64,000 nucleotides of DNA from assembly GCF_027533645.1 (NCBI RefSeq), contig NZ_JAQAGY010000022.1:1-64000 (forward strand), read 5' to 3'. The first letter of the stretch is position 1. Every line of letters starts with the position of its first letter. This document shows, in pieces, positions 1 through 8,941 of the stretch. Below the pieces are notes generated by a model. It saw only the letters and a program-made list of their open reading frames with translations, did not search any database and was not told the origin of the DNA. A program made the position numbers and the translations under genes. This DNA is from Paenibacillus caseinilyticus (GTDB lineage: Bacteria > Bacillota > Bacilli > Paenibacillales > NBRC-103111).

Positions 1-126
1 CAGGTTGCCTACGTGTTACTCACCCGTCCGCCGCTAACCATTCCCCGAAGGAAATGATCCGCTCGACTTGCATGTATTAGGCACGCCGCCAGCGTTCGTC
101 CTGAGCCAGGATCAAACTCTCCAATA
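1..126 (-). rRNA. 16S rRNA, 5' end (partial)
   Basis: Read on the minus strand, the sequence contains the universal 16S 5' region (GAGTTTGATCCTGGCTCAG, the 27F primer site) followed by the conserved first helices. The gene runs off the left edge, so only about the first 126 nucleotides are present. The sequence fits a Paenibacillus-like 16S. The exact mature 5' end is set by analogy with Bacillus and may be off by a few bases. Confidence 0.97.
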
Positions 127-632
127 TACCCCAAAAAGTGAAGAACAGCTCTGAAGCTTATTCCGATTACTTTCCGGGGGCCCCAACGAATGGGAGGAAA
201 AGCTGACTTGCTCATTACGGTTGACAATTGCGCTGCCGTAACCGGCATCTCAATTGCAACTACATGGCAGAAACTCATTGCTGAGCTTCTATATTTAACA
301 CTCACTCGATGTTCAGTTTTCAAAGGGCAATTCGATTCGTTAACCGCTTGTCTCAGCAGCGAGAATCAATGTAGCATATTTCATCTCATCGTGCAACCTA
401 CTAATGTTATCCAATCTAAGGATGACCCGAAAGACCAGCACCAGAAGAATTTCACATGCAGCCTCTTAGCCGCGAGATGTAATCTATCATACTCTTCTCA
501 ATTATTCAAGATTTAATTTTCAGTGAAAATCGTTGTCTTGTTCATTGCTATTGGCAGACCCGGCAGCACCGGGATTAGTAATGTACCATGGCTTATCCAA
601 ATACGCAAGTAGTTAAATTTTCCTGCCAAGCG
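127..632 (-). other. rRNA operon leader and promoter region
   Basis: About 500 bases without a protein gene lie between the 16S gene and the next CDS. On the minus strand they hold the rRNA promoter and a boxA-type antitermination signal (TGCCCTTTGAAAAC, about 310-328), followed by the pre-16S leader. Short open frames here have no ribosome binding site and are not considered genes. Confidence 0.8.
368..396 (-). promoter_or_regulatory. sigma-A promoter of the rRNA operon
   Basis: On the minus strand TTGCAC (396-391) and TACATT (373-368) are separated by 17 bases, upstream of boxA and the 16S gene. A second, weaker TTGAAT-17-TAGATT arrangement lies further upstream near 490-515. Position and spacing fit a Bacillales rrn promoter; the start site is not proven. 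Confidence 0.6.
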
Positions 633-1307
633 CTACTTCGAATTCAGTTCTTCTATTAGATACGCCCCATCATTCTTAACGGAACCGACCTTGGACGATA
701 CTTGGTAAGCGAACATCTCCTGTGACGGATAAGGCCGCAGCAGCTGCAGCAGCTCCTCTTCCCCGGTATCCGGATCCAGCCACGCTTGTTCCTGTGCCTG
801 CGGAAGCAGTACAGGCATCCGGTCATGTACTTCCCCGACCACCTCATTAGGAGTCGTTGTAATGATCGTGCAGCTCTCCAGCACGGAACCGTCCGGAGCT
901 TTCCACGAATCCCACAGTCCCGCGAAGCTGTAGATCTCCTTCGACTTTAACATCATGCGCATAGGCTGCTTCTTCTTGTCTTCAAGTGCTTTCCATTCGA
1001 AGAAAGAGTCGGCCGCGATCAAGACTCTGGATCGCCTAAACGCCGTGCGGAAAGCCGCCTTGGCTGCTACCGTCTCTGCACGCGCATTGAATGTCCGGTA
1101 GCCGATCTTCGGTGTTTTGGCCCAAAAGGGCACGAGCCCCCATTTGAACCTCCGCATCTGTTGCCCCTCTCCACTGCGCACTACGCCCCAAACCCACTGT
1201 CCTGGAGCGACATTATACCGGGGCCGATAATCCTCCAAAGGCTCTGTAAGCTGATAGTGCTCCAGTATTTCTTCCTCATGTACCGTTAATGTAAAACGAC
1301 CGCACAT
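633..1307 (-). CDS. SOS response-associated peptidase (SRAP/HMCES/YedK family)
   Basis: This 224-aa protein belongs to the SRAP family, which forms a covalent thiazolidine crosslink with abasic sites in single-stranded DNA to shield them. It starts MCGRF, placing catalytic Cys2 directly after the initiator Met, which fixes the start. The other family residues are visible: Asn in FNARAET, Glu in SFFEW, and His in VHDRMP. The length is typical. It is a single gene behind the terminator of the ABC exporter operon. Assignment is secure; DNA-damage control is inferred from the family, and no LexA box was identified. Confidence 0.93.
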   Translation of the reverse strand: MCGRFTLTVHEEEILEHYQLTEPLEDYRPRYNVAPGQWVWGVVRSGEGQQMRRFKWGLVPFWAKTPKIGYRTFNARAETVAAKAAFRTAFRRSRVLIAADSFFEWKALEDKKKQPMRMMLKSKEIYSFAGLWDSWKAPDGSVLESCTIITTTPNEVVGEVHDRMPVLLPQAQEQAWLDPDTGEEELLQLLRPYPSQEMFAYQVSSKVGSVKNDGAYLIEELNSK

Positions 1308-1448
1308 GCAAGCTCCCCCTCCCTCTATAAGATTCTATTACCCGTGGATACTCCCGAGTTCACACACAGGCTGCATTCTCCAACTGACACGAGATAAACG
1401 GCTTCGCCGTCCTTTAAGGACAAATGCGCGTTTATTAAGAAAGAGAAT

Positions 1449-1481
1449 ATGACAGAATCGAGCCTTGGTGAGATATAAATT
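1449..1481. repeat. dispersed repeat, copy A
   Basis: A 33-bp core that matches 33252-33284 at 31 of 33 positions, starting ATGACAG and ending GAGATATAAATT on the plus strand. Similarity extends weakly to a GCGTTTAT stretch about 20 bp to the left. It lies just beyond the minus-strand terminator at 1492-1520, in the gap before the SRAP gene. Function unknown. Confidence 0.7.
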
Positions 1482-1491
1482 ATTCGATTGT

Positions 1492-1520
1492 AAGAAAAGG
1501 CTCCCTCTGATGAGGAAGCC
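1492..1520 (-). terminator. terminator of the bmrC-bmrD operon
   Basis: On the minus strand GGCTTCCTCATCAGAGGGAGCC forms a hairpin (arms meet around CATCAG) followed by TTTTCTT. It sits 30 bases past the stop of the 710-aa exporter subunit. Confidence 0.75.
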
Positions 1521-1550
1521 ATAAATCCACATACTGCACAAGCCCTCTAC

Positions 1551-3683
1551 CTAGCGTGCCTTCGGCACAGCCTTCTGCTGCTCCTTGTACTGAAGCTCAT
1601 AAAGCCTGTAGTAATACCCCCGCTGCGCGAGCAGCTGATAGTGGCTGCCCGTCTCACGGACCTTCCCCTTGTGCAGCACAATGATCTGGTCGGCATGCTG
1701 GATGGTAGAGAGCCGGTGGGCCACAATCAGGGTGGTCCGCCCTTCGGATATGTTGTGCAGCGCGTCTTGCACGATCAGTTCCGTCTCCGTATCGATGTTC
1801 GACGTTGCTTCATCGAGTATGAGAATCTGCGGACGGAACGCGATCGCGCGGGCAAAGGAGAGCAGCTGCCGCTGGCCGAGGGATAAGTTGATCCCCCGTT
1901 CCCCCAGCAGAGTACGGTACCCCTCCGGCAGGCCGCGGACAAAATCGTCCATATGCACCATCCGCGAAGCTTCCTGCACTTCCCTGTCCGATATCTCCTC
2001 ATTGTTCAATCGAATATTCGAAGCGATATCGCCGGTAAACAGGAACACATCCTGCTGCACGATGGAAATGTACCTCCGGAGATCATCCAGCGGAATCTCG
2101 CGGACGTCCACCCCGTCAAGCTTAATGCTGCCTTTCTGGATATCGTAGAACCGGCCGACGAGCTGGATAATGGAGCTCTTGCCAGCCCCCGTCGCTCCGA
2201 CGAAGGCGATGGTCTGCCCCGGGAGGATCGTGAACGAGACATCCTTCAGCACCCAGTCCTCCCCGCTGTAAGCGAACCAGACGTTCTCGAACCGGATCTC
2301 GCCGCGGATCTCGGCCGGCAGCTTCCGGGGCTGTGCCGCATCCACGATCGAAGGCTTCTCCCCGAGGGTCTCGAAGATCCGCTCCGCCCCGACCATGGCC
2401 GTCTGGATCTGATTGTACTTCTCCGCCAGGGACAGCAGCGGCTGAAAGAACTGCCGGACGTAATGCGTGAAGGCATACACGATCCCGAAGGTGATGCCCC
2501 CTTCGATCACGCTGGCCCCGCCGTACCACAGCAGCAGCGCGATAGCCAGGTTCCCGAGGAAGCCGATGGCCGGCTGGAAGATCGAGTTGATGACCGTCCC
2601 CCGCATGCCGGCCCGGTAGTAGTCGGTGTTCAACCGGTCGAACTGCTCCCATTGGCGCTCCTCCCGGATGAAGAGCTGCGTGATGCGAATCCCCGACAGG
2701 TTCTCCGCCAGGAAGGAGTTCAAGCGTGATAAGATGACACGGGAGTGACGCTGCGCCTGCCGGATCACCGACCGGTACCAGAAGGTCAGCGCGGCGAGAA
2801 AGGGCAGCACGGCAAAAGACAGCAGCGCGAGTTTCACGCTGAGCTGCAGCATAACGACGATGATTCCGACCAGTACGATGATGTCCTTGATCAGATTCAC
2901 GACAACCTGCGAATACAGCTGGTTGAGCGACTCCGTATCCTGTGTGACACGGACGACGAGCCGTCCGACCGGATTGCGGTCGAAGTAGGACATCGACATC
3001 CGGCTCAGATGATGGAAGAGCTGCTGCCGGATGTTGAAGATGATGGTCTGCCCGGTGTACTGCAGCAGATTGCTCTGCAGGTAACCCAGCAGCGCGCTGC
3101 CGACGACCGCTACCAGGAATACGGCGCCGAGCTCCATGAATCCGCGGTAATCCTGCCCGCGGAAGGCCCTTAACGCCTCCCCGTCCAGCAGCCGGGCGGG
3201 GAATTGCTGTCCGCCGGCGCGCAGCACCGCAGCAGCTCCCTCTCCCTGGACCGTGATGCCCTCGCCGGCCTTCTCATCGCCGGGGAGCCACCCGTCGATC
3301 ATCCAGTGGCCGCTGCCGGTAGAGACGATCTGCGAAGCTGCCGCCCCCGGTACCCCCAGGGGAGCCGATTCGCTGCTCGCTTGCGCCGGGTCTAAGCGCA
3401 CATATGTACGGCCATTCCACTCCGTGACACGGCCGTACTTCTCCAGCTCGGCGCCCCGCGCTCCCTCAACAGACACCATGGGATGCTGAAGCCCATTGAT
3501 ATGGCCGTCAATCGCCACCTTTAGAATGTACGGCCGGACCAGATCGGCAAGCACGATCAGGAAAGCCAAGGAGATACATAGGAGAATCATCCGCCAATAG
3601 GGCTTGGCATAGGAAAGCAGCTTCAAGAGCAGCTGTGAATCCTTCATCTTGTTGCTTGCCGGTGTTTCCGTGTGGATATTCAT
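1551..3683 (-). CDS. bmrD: heterodimeric ABC exporter subunit, BmrD-like
   Basis: A 710-aa ABC exporter half-transporter with six membrane helices followed by a nucleotide-binding domain. Visible motifs are Walker A (GATGAGKSS), a LSLGQRQ signature, and Walker B with the catalytic Glu (LILDEATS). A roughly 130-residue insertion between the first two membrane helices would be extracytoplasmic, as in B. subtilis BmrD, where it makes the protein longer than its partner. It overlaps the upstream bmrC-like gene by four bases (ATGA), so translational coupling and heterodimer formation are expected. Multidrug export is the family role; the real substrate is unknown. Confidence 0.8.
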   Translation of the reverse strand: MNIHTETPASNKMKDSQLLLKLLSYAKPYWRMILLCISLAFLIVLADLVRPYILKVAIDGHINGLQHPMVSVEGARGAELEKYGRVTEWNGRTYVRLDPAQASSESAPLGVPGAAASQIVSTGSGHWMIDGWLPGDEKAGEGITVQGEGAAAVLRAGGQQFPARLLDGEALRAFRGQDYRGFMELGAVFLVAVVGSALLGYLQSNLLQYTGQTIIFNIRQQLFHHLSRMSMSYFDRNPVGRLVVRVTQDTESLNQLYSQVVVNLIKDIIVLVGIIVVMLQLSVKLALLSFAVLPFLAALTFWYRSVIRQAQRHSRVILSRLNSFLAENLSGIRITQLFIREERQWEQFDRLNTDYYRAGMRGTVINSIFQPAIGFLGNLAIALLLWYGGASVIEGGITFGIVYAFTHYVRQFFQPLLSLAEKYNQIQTAMVGAERIFETLGEKPSIVDAAQPRKLPAEIRGEIRFENVWFAYSGEDWVLKDVSFTILPGQTIAFVGATGAGKSSIIQLVGRFYDIQKGSIKLDGVDVREIPLDDLRRYISIVQQDVFLFTGDIASNIRLNNEEISDREVQEASRMVHMDDFVRGLPEGYRTLLGERGINLSLGQRQLLSFARAIAFRPQILILDEATSNIDTETELIVQDALHNISEGRTTLIVAHRLSTIQHADQIIVLHKGKVRETGSHYQLLAQRGYYYRLYELQYKEQQKAVPKAR

Positions 3684-5503
3684 GCCCCCGCTCCTCCCTG
3701 CATACGCCGCAGGGCATGCGGCGGAGCTTCCGCAGGAGTCTGCGCTTCGCTCTCCTGCCGTTCCGCCTCTTGATCCAGCAGCTGTTTGTGATACATATCG
3801 GCATACATGCCGCCTTGGGCGACGAGCGAGCGATGGGTTCCCCGTTCGACGATGCGCCCTTGATCCATCACGATAATCTGATCGGCATTCTGCACGGACG
3901 AGATCCGGTGTCCGATGATGATCGTGGTCCGCTGGGTCATCACCGTCTGCAGGCCTTCGAGGATCAAATCTTCCGTGATGGTATCCACCGCAGACAAGCT
4001 GTCATCGAAGATCAGGATGGAAGGCTTCTTGATGACGGCCCGGGCAATGGATACCCGCTGCCGCTGCCCCCCCGAGAGCGAGATGCCGCGCTCGCCGAGC
4101 GCCGTATCGAATTGATTCGGGAATTCCGCAATGTTGTCGTACACTTGAGCGATCTTCGCTGCCTGCACCACTTGTTCGTCGCTGTACGGCTTCGGATCGA
4201 AACCTATATTGTCGCGAATGGTGGACGAGAAGAGGAATTGATCCTGCGGCACAATCCCAATCTGGCCGCGGAGCGTACGCAGAGGAATCTCGTGAATGTC
4301 GTGCCCGTCGATGAAGATCGTTCCCGGAGGCGGATTGTACAGGCGCACAAGCAGATGAACGAGCGTGCTTTTGCCGCTCCCTACTCGGCCCACGATAGCG
4401 AGGCTGGAGCCCCGCGGCACGTTCAGCGAAATATCGCGGAGGGTAGGGCGGCTCGCTTCCGGATAAGAGAACGTGAGATTGCGTATCCGGATCTCCCCTT
4501 CGATCGCTTCGATCTCCTGCCTGGCGACCACATCATCCACAATATCCGGCTGGGTATTGAAGATGTCGAGCAGCCGCAGCTCCGAAGCCCGTCCGCGCTG
4601 CAGCAGGTTCACCACCTTGCCGAGGTTCTCGATCGGCCCCATCAGCAAGGAAAGGTAGGTGTTGAAAGCGACGAACTCCCCGAGCGTAATCGTGCCTCGC
4701 AGCACCATGATCCCGCCCAGCACGACGGATACCAAGAAAGAGAAGCCGACAATCCCGGTACTCAGCGCACCGAACAGCGAGTTCGAGCGGACGAACCGGC
4801 GGTTCATATCCACGGCCTTCTGATTGTCTTCCGTAAAATGGGCCCGTTCGGCCTTCTCTTGAACGAACGCTTTGACCACACGGATGCCTGCCGTAAACTC
4901 CTGCACCCGGCTCGTGAGGTCCGAGATCGCAGCCTGCATGTCTGCCGATTGCTGCATAATCTGCCTGTTGAATCGGTAGGCCAGCAGGGAGAGCAGCGGA
5001 AGAGGCAGCATCGTAAGCAGGGTCAGCCATGGATTGACGGTGGTCACCATGGCAGCCACGGATACGATGATGAGGAAGACGGCTTCGAGCACATTGAAGT
5101 AGCCCTGCATCGTTACTTCACGGACTACGCCCACGTCACTGATGGCATGCGACATGAGATCGCCGATTCTGCGGTTGTTGAAGTACTGTGCAGACAGCTT
5201 CTCCCAGTGCACGAAGAGCTCGCCCCTCACCCGCATCTCAAGCTGCCTGGAGAGACGAAAGAGGTAGATTCGCGATACCGAGCGGAAGAAAGCGATGCCA
5301 ATTCCTGCCGAGGCCATCCAGACGGCAAGCTGGACCGCCCCCTGGTACGTCAATCCCCCGGACTGGAGACTGTCGGTGAACCGGCCGAGCAGCCATGGAA
5401 TCACCAGCTGCAATACGGAAGAGATGGACAATAATGCAAAGCCCATCACATAGGCCCAGCGGTTGCGTTTGATATGAGACCAAAAAATATCCCTGCGTTC
5501 CAT
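3680..5503 (-). CDS. bmrC: heterodimeric ABC exporter subunit, BmrC-like
   Basis: A 607-aa ABC exporter half with an N-terminal six-helix domain and a C-terminal ATPase. Walker A is GRVGSGKST and the signature is LSGGQRQ. Walker B reads LIFDDSLS, so the catalytic Glu is replaced by Asp. That is the degenerate-site signature of BmrC-type subunits in asymmetric exporters and supports pairing with the following 710-aa subunit, which keeps Glu. Gene order (shorter degenerate subunit first) matches B. subtilis bmrC-bmrD. The start ATG follows a GAGGAATGCC ribosome binding site. YfiB/YfiC-type exporters are the main alternative name. Confidence 0.8.
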   Translation of the reverse strand: MERRDIFWSHIKRNRWAYVMGFALLSISSVLQLVIPWLLGRFTDSLQSGGLTYQGAVQLAVWMASAGIGIAFFRSVSRIYLFRLSRQLEMRVRGELFVHWEKLSAQYFNNRRIGDLMSHAISDVGVVREVTMQGYFNVLEAVFLIIVSVAAMVTTVNPWLTLLTMLPLPLLSLLAYRFNRQIMQQSADMQAAISDLTSRVQEFTAGIRVVKAFVQEKAERAHFTEDNQKAVDMNRRFVRSNSLFGALSTGIVGFSFLVSVVLGGIMVLRGTITLGEFVAFNTYLSLLMGPIENLGKVVNLLQRGRASELRLLDIFNTQPDIVDDVVARQEIEAIEGEIRIRNLTFSYPEASRPTLRDISLNVPRGSSLAIVGRVGSGKSTLVHLLVRLYNPPPGTIFIDGHDIHEIPLRTLRGQIGIVPQDQFLFSSTIRDNIGFDPKPYSDEQVVQAAKIAQVYDNIAEFPNQFDTALGERGISLSGGQRQRVSIARAVIKKPSILIFDDSLSAVDTITEDLILEGLQTVMTQRTTIIIGHRISSVQNADQIIVMDQGRIVERGTHRSLVAQGGMYADMYHKQLLDQEAERQESEAQTPAEAPPHALRRMQGGAGA

Positions 5504-5594
5504 GGCATTCCTCCTGCGAGGTAATCGTAACTATATGTAAGATTACCCTGTAAGCAAGAAAGAAACCATGGACTTCCATACCGCAAAATATGGA

Positions 5595-5894
5595 CTATTT
5601 TACTTTTTGAAAAAGCCAAATATGGATCTTGGAAGCTCCGCCGGCCACCCATTCCGTCAACCGGTTCCATTCGGCCGGATGCTCCGGAATATTGTCCCCG
5701 TCCGTACGCGCCGCTTTCATCGCCGCAAATTCCTCGGCGCCGAGTCCTCTCCACAATTCGACGAACAGGTTAGGCTGGCCGTCTCCTTCATAGATCTCCA
5801 CCCGCGGATTCGCCTCCTGCAGCCTCCCGGCCCATGCCAGATAAGAAGTCCGGTGCACTTCTTCCACCTTATATTCAACGAATACCATGTTCAT
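5595..5894 (-). CDS. conserved hypothetical protein, 99 aa
   Basis: The start is the ATG at 5894, preceded by AAAGGGG at good spacing; the longer open frame upstream has no ribosome binding site. The product (MNMVFVEYKVEEVHR...) is soluble, with predicted alternating beta strands and helices, a small-barrel or ferredoxin-like look, and a Trp-rich C-terminal half. No catalytic motif is recognised. It is transcribed divergently from yfhP, about 100 bases away. Function unknown. Confidence 0.75.
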   Translation of the reverse strand: MNMVFVEYKVEEVHRTSYLAWAGRLQEANPRVEIYEGDGQPNLFVELWRGLGAEEFAAMKAARTDGDNIPEHPAEWNRLTEWVAGGASKIHIWLFQKVK

Positions 5895-5995
5895 TTTTTT
5901 CGTCCCCTTTGCTTTATTTTGATGAAGAAAATGATACACTAATAGTATTGGGCTGCAATACAATGGGAAGAAAATACAGTATTGGAGGAAGGTCC

Positions 5996-6979
5996 ATGGA
6001 TACTGGAACCCATCTGGTGATCGGGTTCGGACTTGCCGGTCTCGCCTACATCGACCCTGTCGTCGCCGCGGACCCGGTCGTGTCCACCGCCGTCCTGATC
6101 GGCACGGTGGCCGGATCCCAAGCGCCCGATGCGGACACGCTGTTAAGGCTGCGGAGCAATGCCATATACGTTAAGAACCATCGCGGGTTATCGCATTCCC
6201 TCCCTGCACTGGTACTATGGACAGCGTTGATATCGGTCCTTCTCCGGCTCGCGTTCGGCGAGCTGCCCATGCTGCATGTCACAGCCTGGGTCTTCGGGGC
6301 TGTCGTCTTCCATGTATTCACCGATCTCTTCAATACGTACGGCACGCAGGCGCTGCGTCCGGTCTCCGAGCGGTGGGTGTCCTGGAATATCATCCATATC
6401 TTCGATCCGTTCATCTTTCTGTCCCACACGCTCGCCATCTTCATGTGGTCGTTCGGCCTCGCACGTCCTGAAGTGCTCTTCCCCATCTTGTATGCGGTCA
6501 TCGCGGTCTATTATATCTGGAGATCCTGGCTGCATTACCACCTGGAGAAGAACCTTTACCAGAAGGACATCCGATACCAACCCGGCGACAAATACATGCT
6601 GATCCCCACGATTCACCAATATCACTGGCAGATCGTGAAGGAGAAACCGGACGGATGGTTCGAGCTTGGAGAGTACAGGAACGCATCGATCAAATGGGTC
6701 GACCGGACCACCTGCGACTCCCATCCGGCTATCGACGCTTCAAAGAACCACCCGGACATCCAAGCATTTCTTTACTTCTCTTCCTTTGCCTGCGCGGAAG
6801 TCAAAGAAAAGCCATGGGGCTATGAAGTCCGCTGGGCCGACGTCCGTTACCGCCACAGGAAGAATTATCCTTTCTTGGCCATCCTGCTGATGGATCACGA
6901 GTACCGGACGCTCGACTCCTATGTCGGCTGGGTCAGCGAGACGAATCTCGGCAAGAAGCTGCGCGCCGGTGTATATTAG
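5996..6979 (+). CDS. yfhP: YfhP-like membrane-bound metal-dependent hydrolase
   Basis: A 327-aa integral membrane protein of the YdjM/YfhP family (PF04307 type), often annotated as LexA-binding inner-membrane-associated hydrolase. The family features are visible: an N-terminal TGTHLVIGF segment, a QAPDADTL acidic motif, a NHRGLSHS histidine motif and DLFNTYGTQ. The length equals that of B. subtilis YfhP. The ATG at 5996 has GGAGGAAGG just upstream; the longer upstream frame lacks this. The hydrolase activity is predicted, not shown. It is followed by its own nested hairpin terminator. Confidence 0.85.
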   Translation: MDTGTHLVIGFGLAGLAYIDPVVAADPVVSTAVLIGTVAGSQAPDADTLLRLRSNAIYVKNHRGLSHSLPALVLWTALISVLLRLAFGELPMLHVTAWVFGAVVFHVFTDLFNTYGTQALRPVSERWVSWNIIHIFDPFIFLSHTLAIFMWSFGLARPEVLFPILYAVIAVYYIWRSWLHYHLEKNLYQKDIRYQPGDKYMLIPTIHQYHWQIVKEKPDGWFELGEYRNASIKWVDRTTCDSHPAIDASKNHPDIQAFLYFSSFACAEVKEKPWGYEVRWADVRYRHRKNYPFLAILLMDHEYRTLDSYVGWVSETNLGKKLRAGVY

Positions 6980-7011
6980 AAGAACCCTGTAAGCGCAGCG
7001 GCATCACCTGC

Positions 7012-7062
7012 AGCCAAGCAGCAGATGCCCCCTCCGGGAGGGGCTTTCCTGCTGCTTTGGCT
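7012..7062 (+). terminator. nested hairpin terminator after yfhP
   Basis: AGCCAAGCAGCAG pairs with CTGCTGCTTTGGCT around an inner GC-rich hairpin (CCCCTCC/GGAGGGG). The T-run is poor, so termination efficiency is uncertain. Confidence 0.55.
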
Positions 7063-7102
7063 TGTGAGGCGCTTCTTCAGAGGACTGCCAAGGGTAGCAG
7101 GC

Positions 7103-7137
7103 AAATCAAAAAAGCTCAAGGATTGCTCCTTGAGCTT
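7103..7137 (-). terminator. terminator of the first SASP gene
   Basis: AAGCTCAAGGA (7112-7122) and TCCTTGAGCTT (7127-7137) form a perfect hairpin, with a TTTTTTGAT tail on the minus strand, about 55 bases beyond the SASP stop. Confidence 0.85.
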
Positions 7138-7190
7138 CTATTGATGAATCTTATGCTGATGAATCTTTTGCTGTCCTCGGTTTCCCGGGA

Positions 7191-7415
7191 TTAGCGTTGG
7201 CCGCCGGCAAGAGCTTGCTCAGCGATTTGGACCAGACGGCGTGTAATGTGACCACCGATTGCTCCTGTGTCGCGAGTAGCCATGTAGCCGTAGTAACCGT
7301 CTTGCGGGATTTGAATCCCAAGTTCTTGAGCGACCTCATACTTCAATTGATCCAATGCTTGAGAAGCTTGTGGTACTACCAAAACGTTGCTACTGCGGGA
7401 TTGACCTGCACCCAT
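7191..7415 (-). CDS. alpha/beta-type small acid-soluble spore protein
   Basis: A 74-aa SASP that would coat spore DNA and protect it from UV and heat, and be degraded by GPR protease on germination. The sequence carries both family blocks: KYEVAQELG, whose E-hydrophobic-A region holds the GPR cleavage site, and GYMATRDTGAIGGHITRRLV. GAAAGGAG precedes the ATG. It is nearly identical to the second SASP at 14996, differing mainly at one Tyr/Phe and at the C-terminus. Forespore (sigma-G) expression is known for the family, but no clear sigma-G promoter was seen here. Confidence 0.97.
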   Translation of the reverse strand: MGAGQSRSSNVLVVPQASQALDQLKYEVAQELGIQIPQDGYYGYMATRDTGAIGGHITRRLVQIAEQALAGGQR

Positions 7416-7568
7416 GTTCCAGCACTCCTTTCAATTGAATGATGTCTTTGATGTATTTGTTTTGCAAGCTTGCAAGCTTATTATGTGCCCCATGCCCGGA
7501 ACTATACGCACCTTTTGAAAAAAACTTCGTGAGTTTCAAATGTTATCGGAAAGGCGGTGTATGACCGC

Positions 7569-7748
7569 ATGAACAAAGGACTTGGCCTGCTCTGGGCGTT
7601 AATCGGCACAGCGCTTCTCGCAACCATCTCGTATGCAATGGCCACAGGGAAACCGGGAATGGCCGTTCTCTTCTCCCTCATCTCCCTATTCTTCATCGGC
7701 GCCGGCTTCGTTATCAAAGCCAAGCAGCGCAAACGCAGCGGACAATAG
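7569..7748 (+). CDS. small membrane protein, YlaF/DUF5325-like
   Basis: A 59-aa protein with two predicted membrane helices (about residues 4-23 and 30-50) and a basic C-terminus (KAKQRKRSGQ). The ATG at 7569 is preferred because AAGGCGGTG lies nine bases upstream; an in-frame GTG at 7557 sits inside that site. The pattern resembles the small DUF5325/YlaF membrane proteins of Bacillales, an assignment made from memory with moderate confidence. Function unknown. Confidence 0.7.
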   Translation: MNKGLGLLWALIGTALLATISYAMATGKPGMAVLFSLISLFFIGAGFVIKAKQRKRSGQ

Positions 7749-7826
7749 CAGGAGCGGGGGAGCAGCCAGATCGAAAACAAGCTCTAACCCCAAGTACGGT
7801 GCCGGAAGCCTCCCATCGTAACAGCC

Positions 7827-7864
7827 AGAAAGCCCGTCTCACCAGGTTGGTGGACGGGCTTTCT
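7827..7864. terminator. bidirectional terminator
   Basis: AGAAAGCCCGTC (7827-7838) and GACGGGCTTTCT (7853-7864) form a strong hairpin between the convergent small membrane protein gene and trpS, and could serve both. Confidence 0.8.
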
Positions 7865-7888
7865 TCGCATGGGGCGGCTATTGCTGCG

Positions 7889-8878
7889 TTACAACGTAAT
7901 GTAACCCATTTTGTGTTTCACTTCTCGGATCAGGCTCTCGGCTGCCGCATCCGCACGGTCCCGGCCGCTGCGGAGAATGTCATGCAGTTCGCCGGATTCG
8001 CGGATCTCCCGGTAGCGCTGCTGGATCGGCTCGAGCAGCCCAACGACGGCTTCGGCGAGATCTTTCTTGAACGGACCGTAGCCCAGCCCTTCGTACTTCG
8101 CTTCCACCTCGGCAATGGTCAGGTCCGCACACTGCGTGTAGATCGAGATGAGATTGCTGACTTCCGGTTTGTTCTGCGGATCGTATTTCACTTCGCGCCC
8201 CGAATCCGTCACGGCACGGGAGATCTTCTTGCGGATGACATCCGGCGCATCCAGCATGGCGATATAGCTGCCTGCATTCGGAGAGCTCTTGCTCATCTTC
8301 TTCGAAGCAGCGTCAAGCGACATGACGCGGGCTCCCACTTCGGGAATGAAGCCCTGCGGGATCTTGAACGTGTCGCCGTATCGCGAATTGAACCGGTGCG
8401 CGAGGTCGCGCGTCAGTTCCAAATGCTGCCTCTGGTCTTCGCCTACAGGCACCAGATCGGCATTATAGAGCAGAATATCCGCCGCCATGAGCGACGGGTA
8501 GGTGAACAATCCGGCACCGACAGAGTCTTTGCCGTCCGACTTATCTTTGAACTGCGTCATCCGCTCCAGCTCACCCATGTACGTGAGCGTGGTGAGCAGC
8601 CATCCGAGTTCGGCATGAGCCTTCACGCTGGATTGGAGGAACACGGTAGCCGCGTTCGGGTCAATCCCGGATGCCAGGTACAACGCGGCCACGGCTTCGG
8701 TCTGCTCCCTCAAGGCTGCGGGATCCTGAGGCACGGTGACCGCGTGCAGATCCACCACCATAAAGTAGCAATCATGCGTGTGCTGGAGTTTCACGTAGCT
8801 CTTCAGTGCCCCGATATAGTTACCGAGCGTAAGCTGGCCGCTCGGCTGCATCCCCGACAATACTCTCAATTTGGACAT
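7889..8878 (-). CDS. trpS: tryptophanyl-tRNA synthetase
   Basis: A 329-aa class I aminoacyl-tRNA synthetase that charges tRNA-Trp. The HIGH-equivalent (TLGNYIGAL) and the KMSKS loop (KKMSKSSPN) are both present, and the N-terminus SGMQPSGQL is typical of TrpS. The start is the ATG at 8878, preceded by GAAGGAGG; the 36 extra upstream codons lie in the leader. A T-box riboswitch with a UGG specifier lies directly upstream, so expression should rise when uncharged tRNA-Trp accumulates. Confidence 0.97.
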   Translation of the reverse strand: MSKLRVLSGMQPSGQLTLGNYIGALKSYVKLQHTHDCYFMVVDLHAVTVPQDPAALREQTEAVAALYLASGIDPNAATVFLQSSVKAHAELGWLLTTLTYMGELERMTQFKDKSDGKDSVGAGLFTYPSLMAADILLYNADLVPVGEDQRQHLELTRDLAHRFNSRYGDTFKIPQGFIPEVGARVMSLDAASKKMSKSSPNAGSYIAMLDAPDVIRKKISRAVTDSGREVKYDPQNKPEVSNLISIYTQCADLTIAEVEAKYEGLGYGPFKKDLAEAVVGLLEPIQQRYREIRESGELHDILRSGRDRADAAAESLIREVKHKMGYITL

Positions 8879-8941
8879 GGGTAACGAAACCTCCTTCGGT
8901 TCTTTGGCGATCATTCCGACATTCCACTTTTTTCTGACAAT

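Noticed and set aside
1325..1522. 65-codon minus-strand frame over the dispersed repeat
   Set aside because: It runs through the terminator hairpin and has no ribosome binding site.
3635..5434. 599-codon plus-strand open frame opposite the bmrC-like gene
   Set aside because: Shadow of the exporter gene: high GC produces long open frames on the opposite strand. Composition (Arg, His and Pro rich) is not protein-like and there is no ribosome binding site.
7468..7481. AAGCTTGCAAGCTT palindrome upstream of the first SASP
   Set aside because: Too short and too simple to assign a function; not at a promoter-like distance from recognisable elements.
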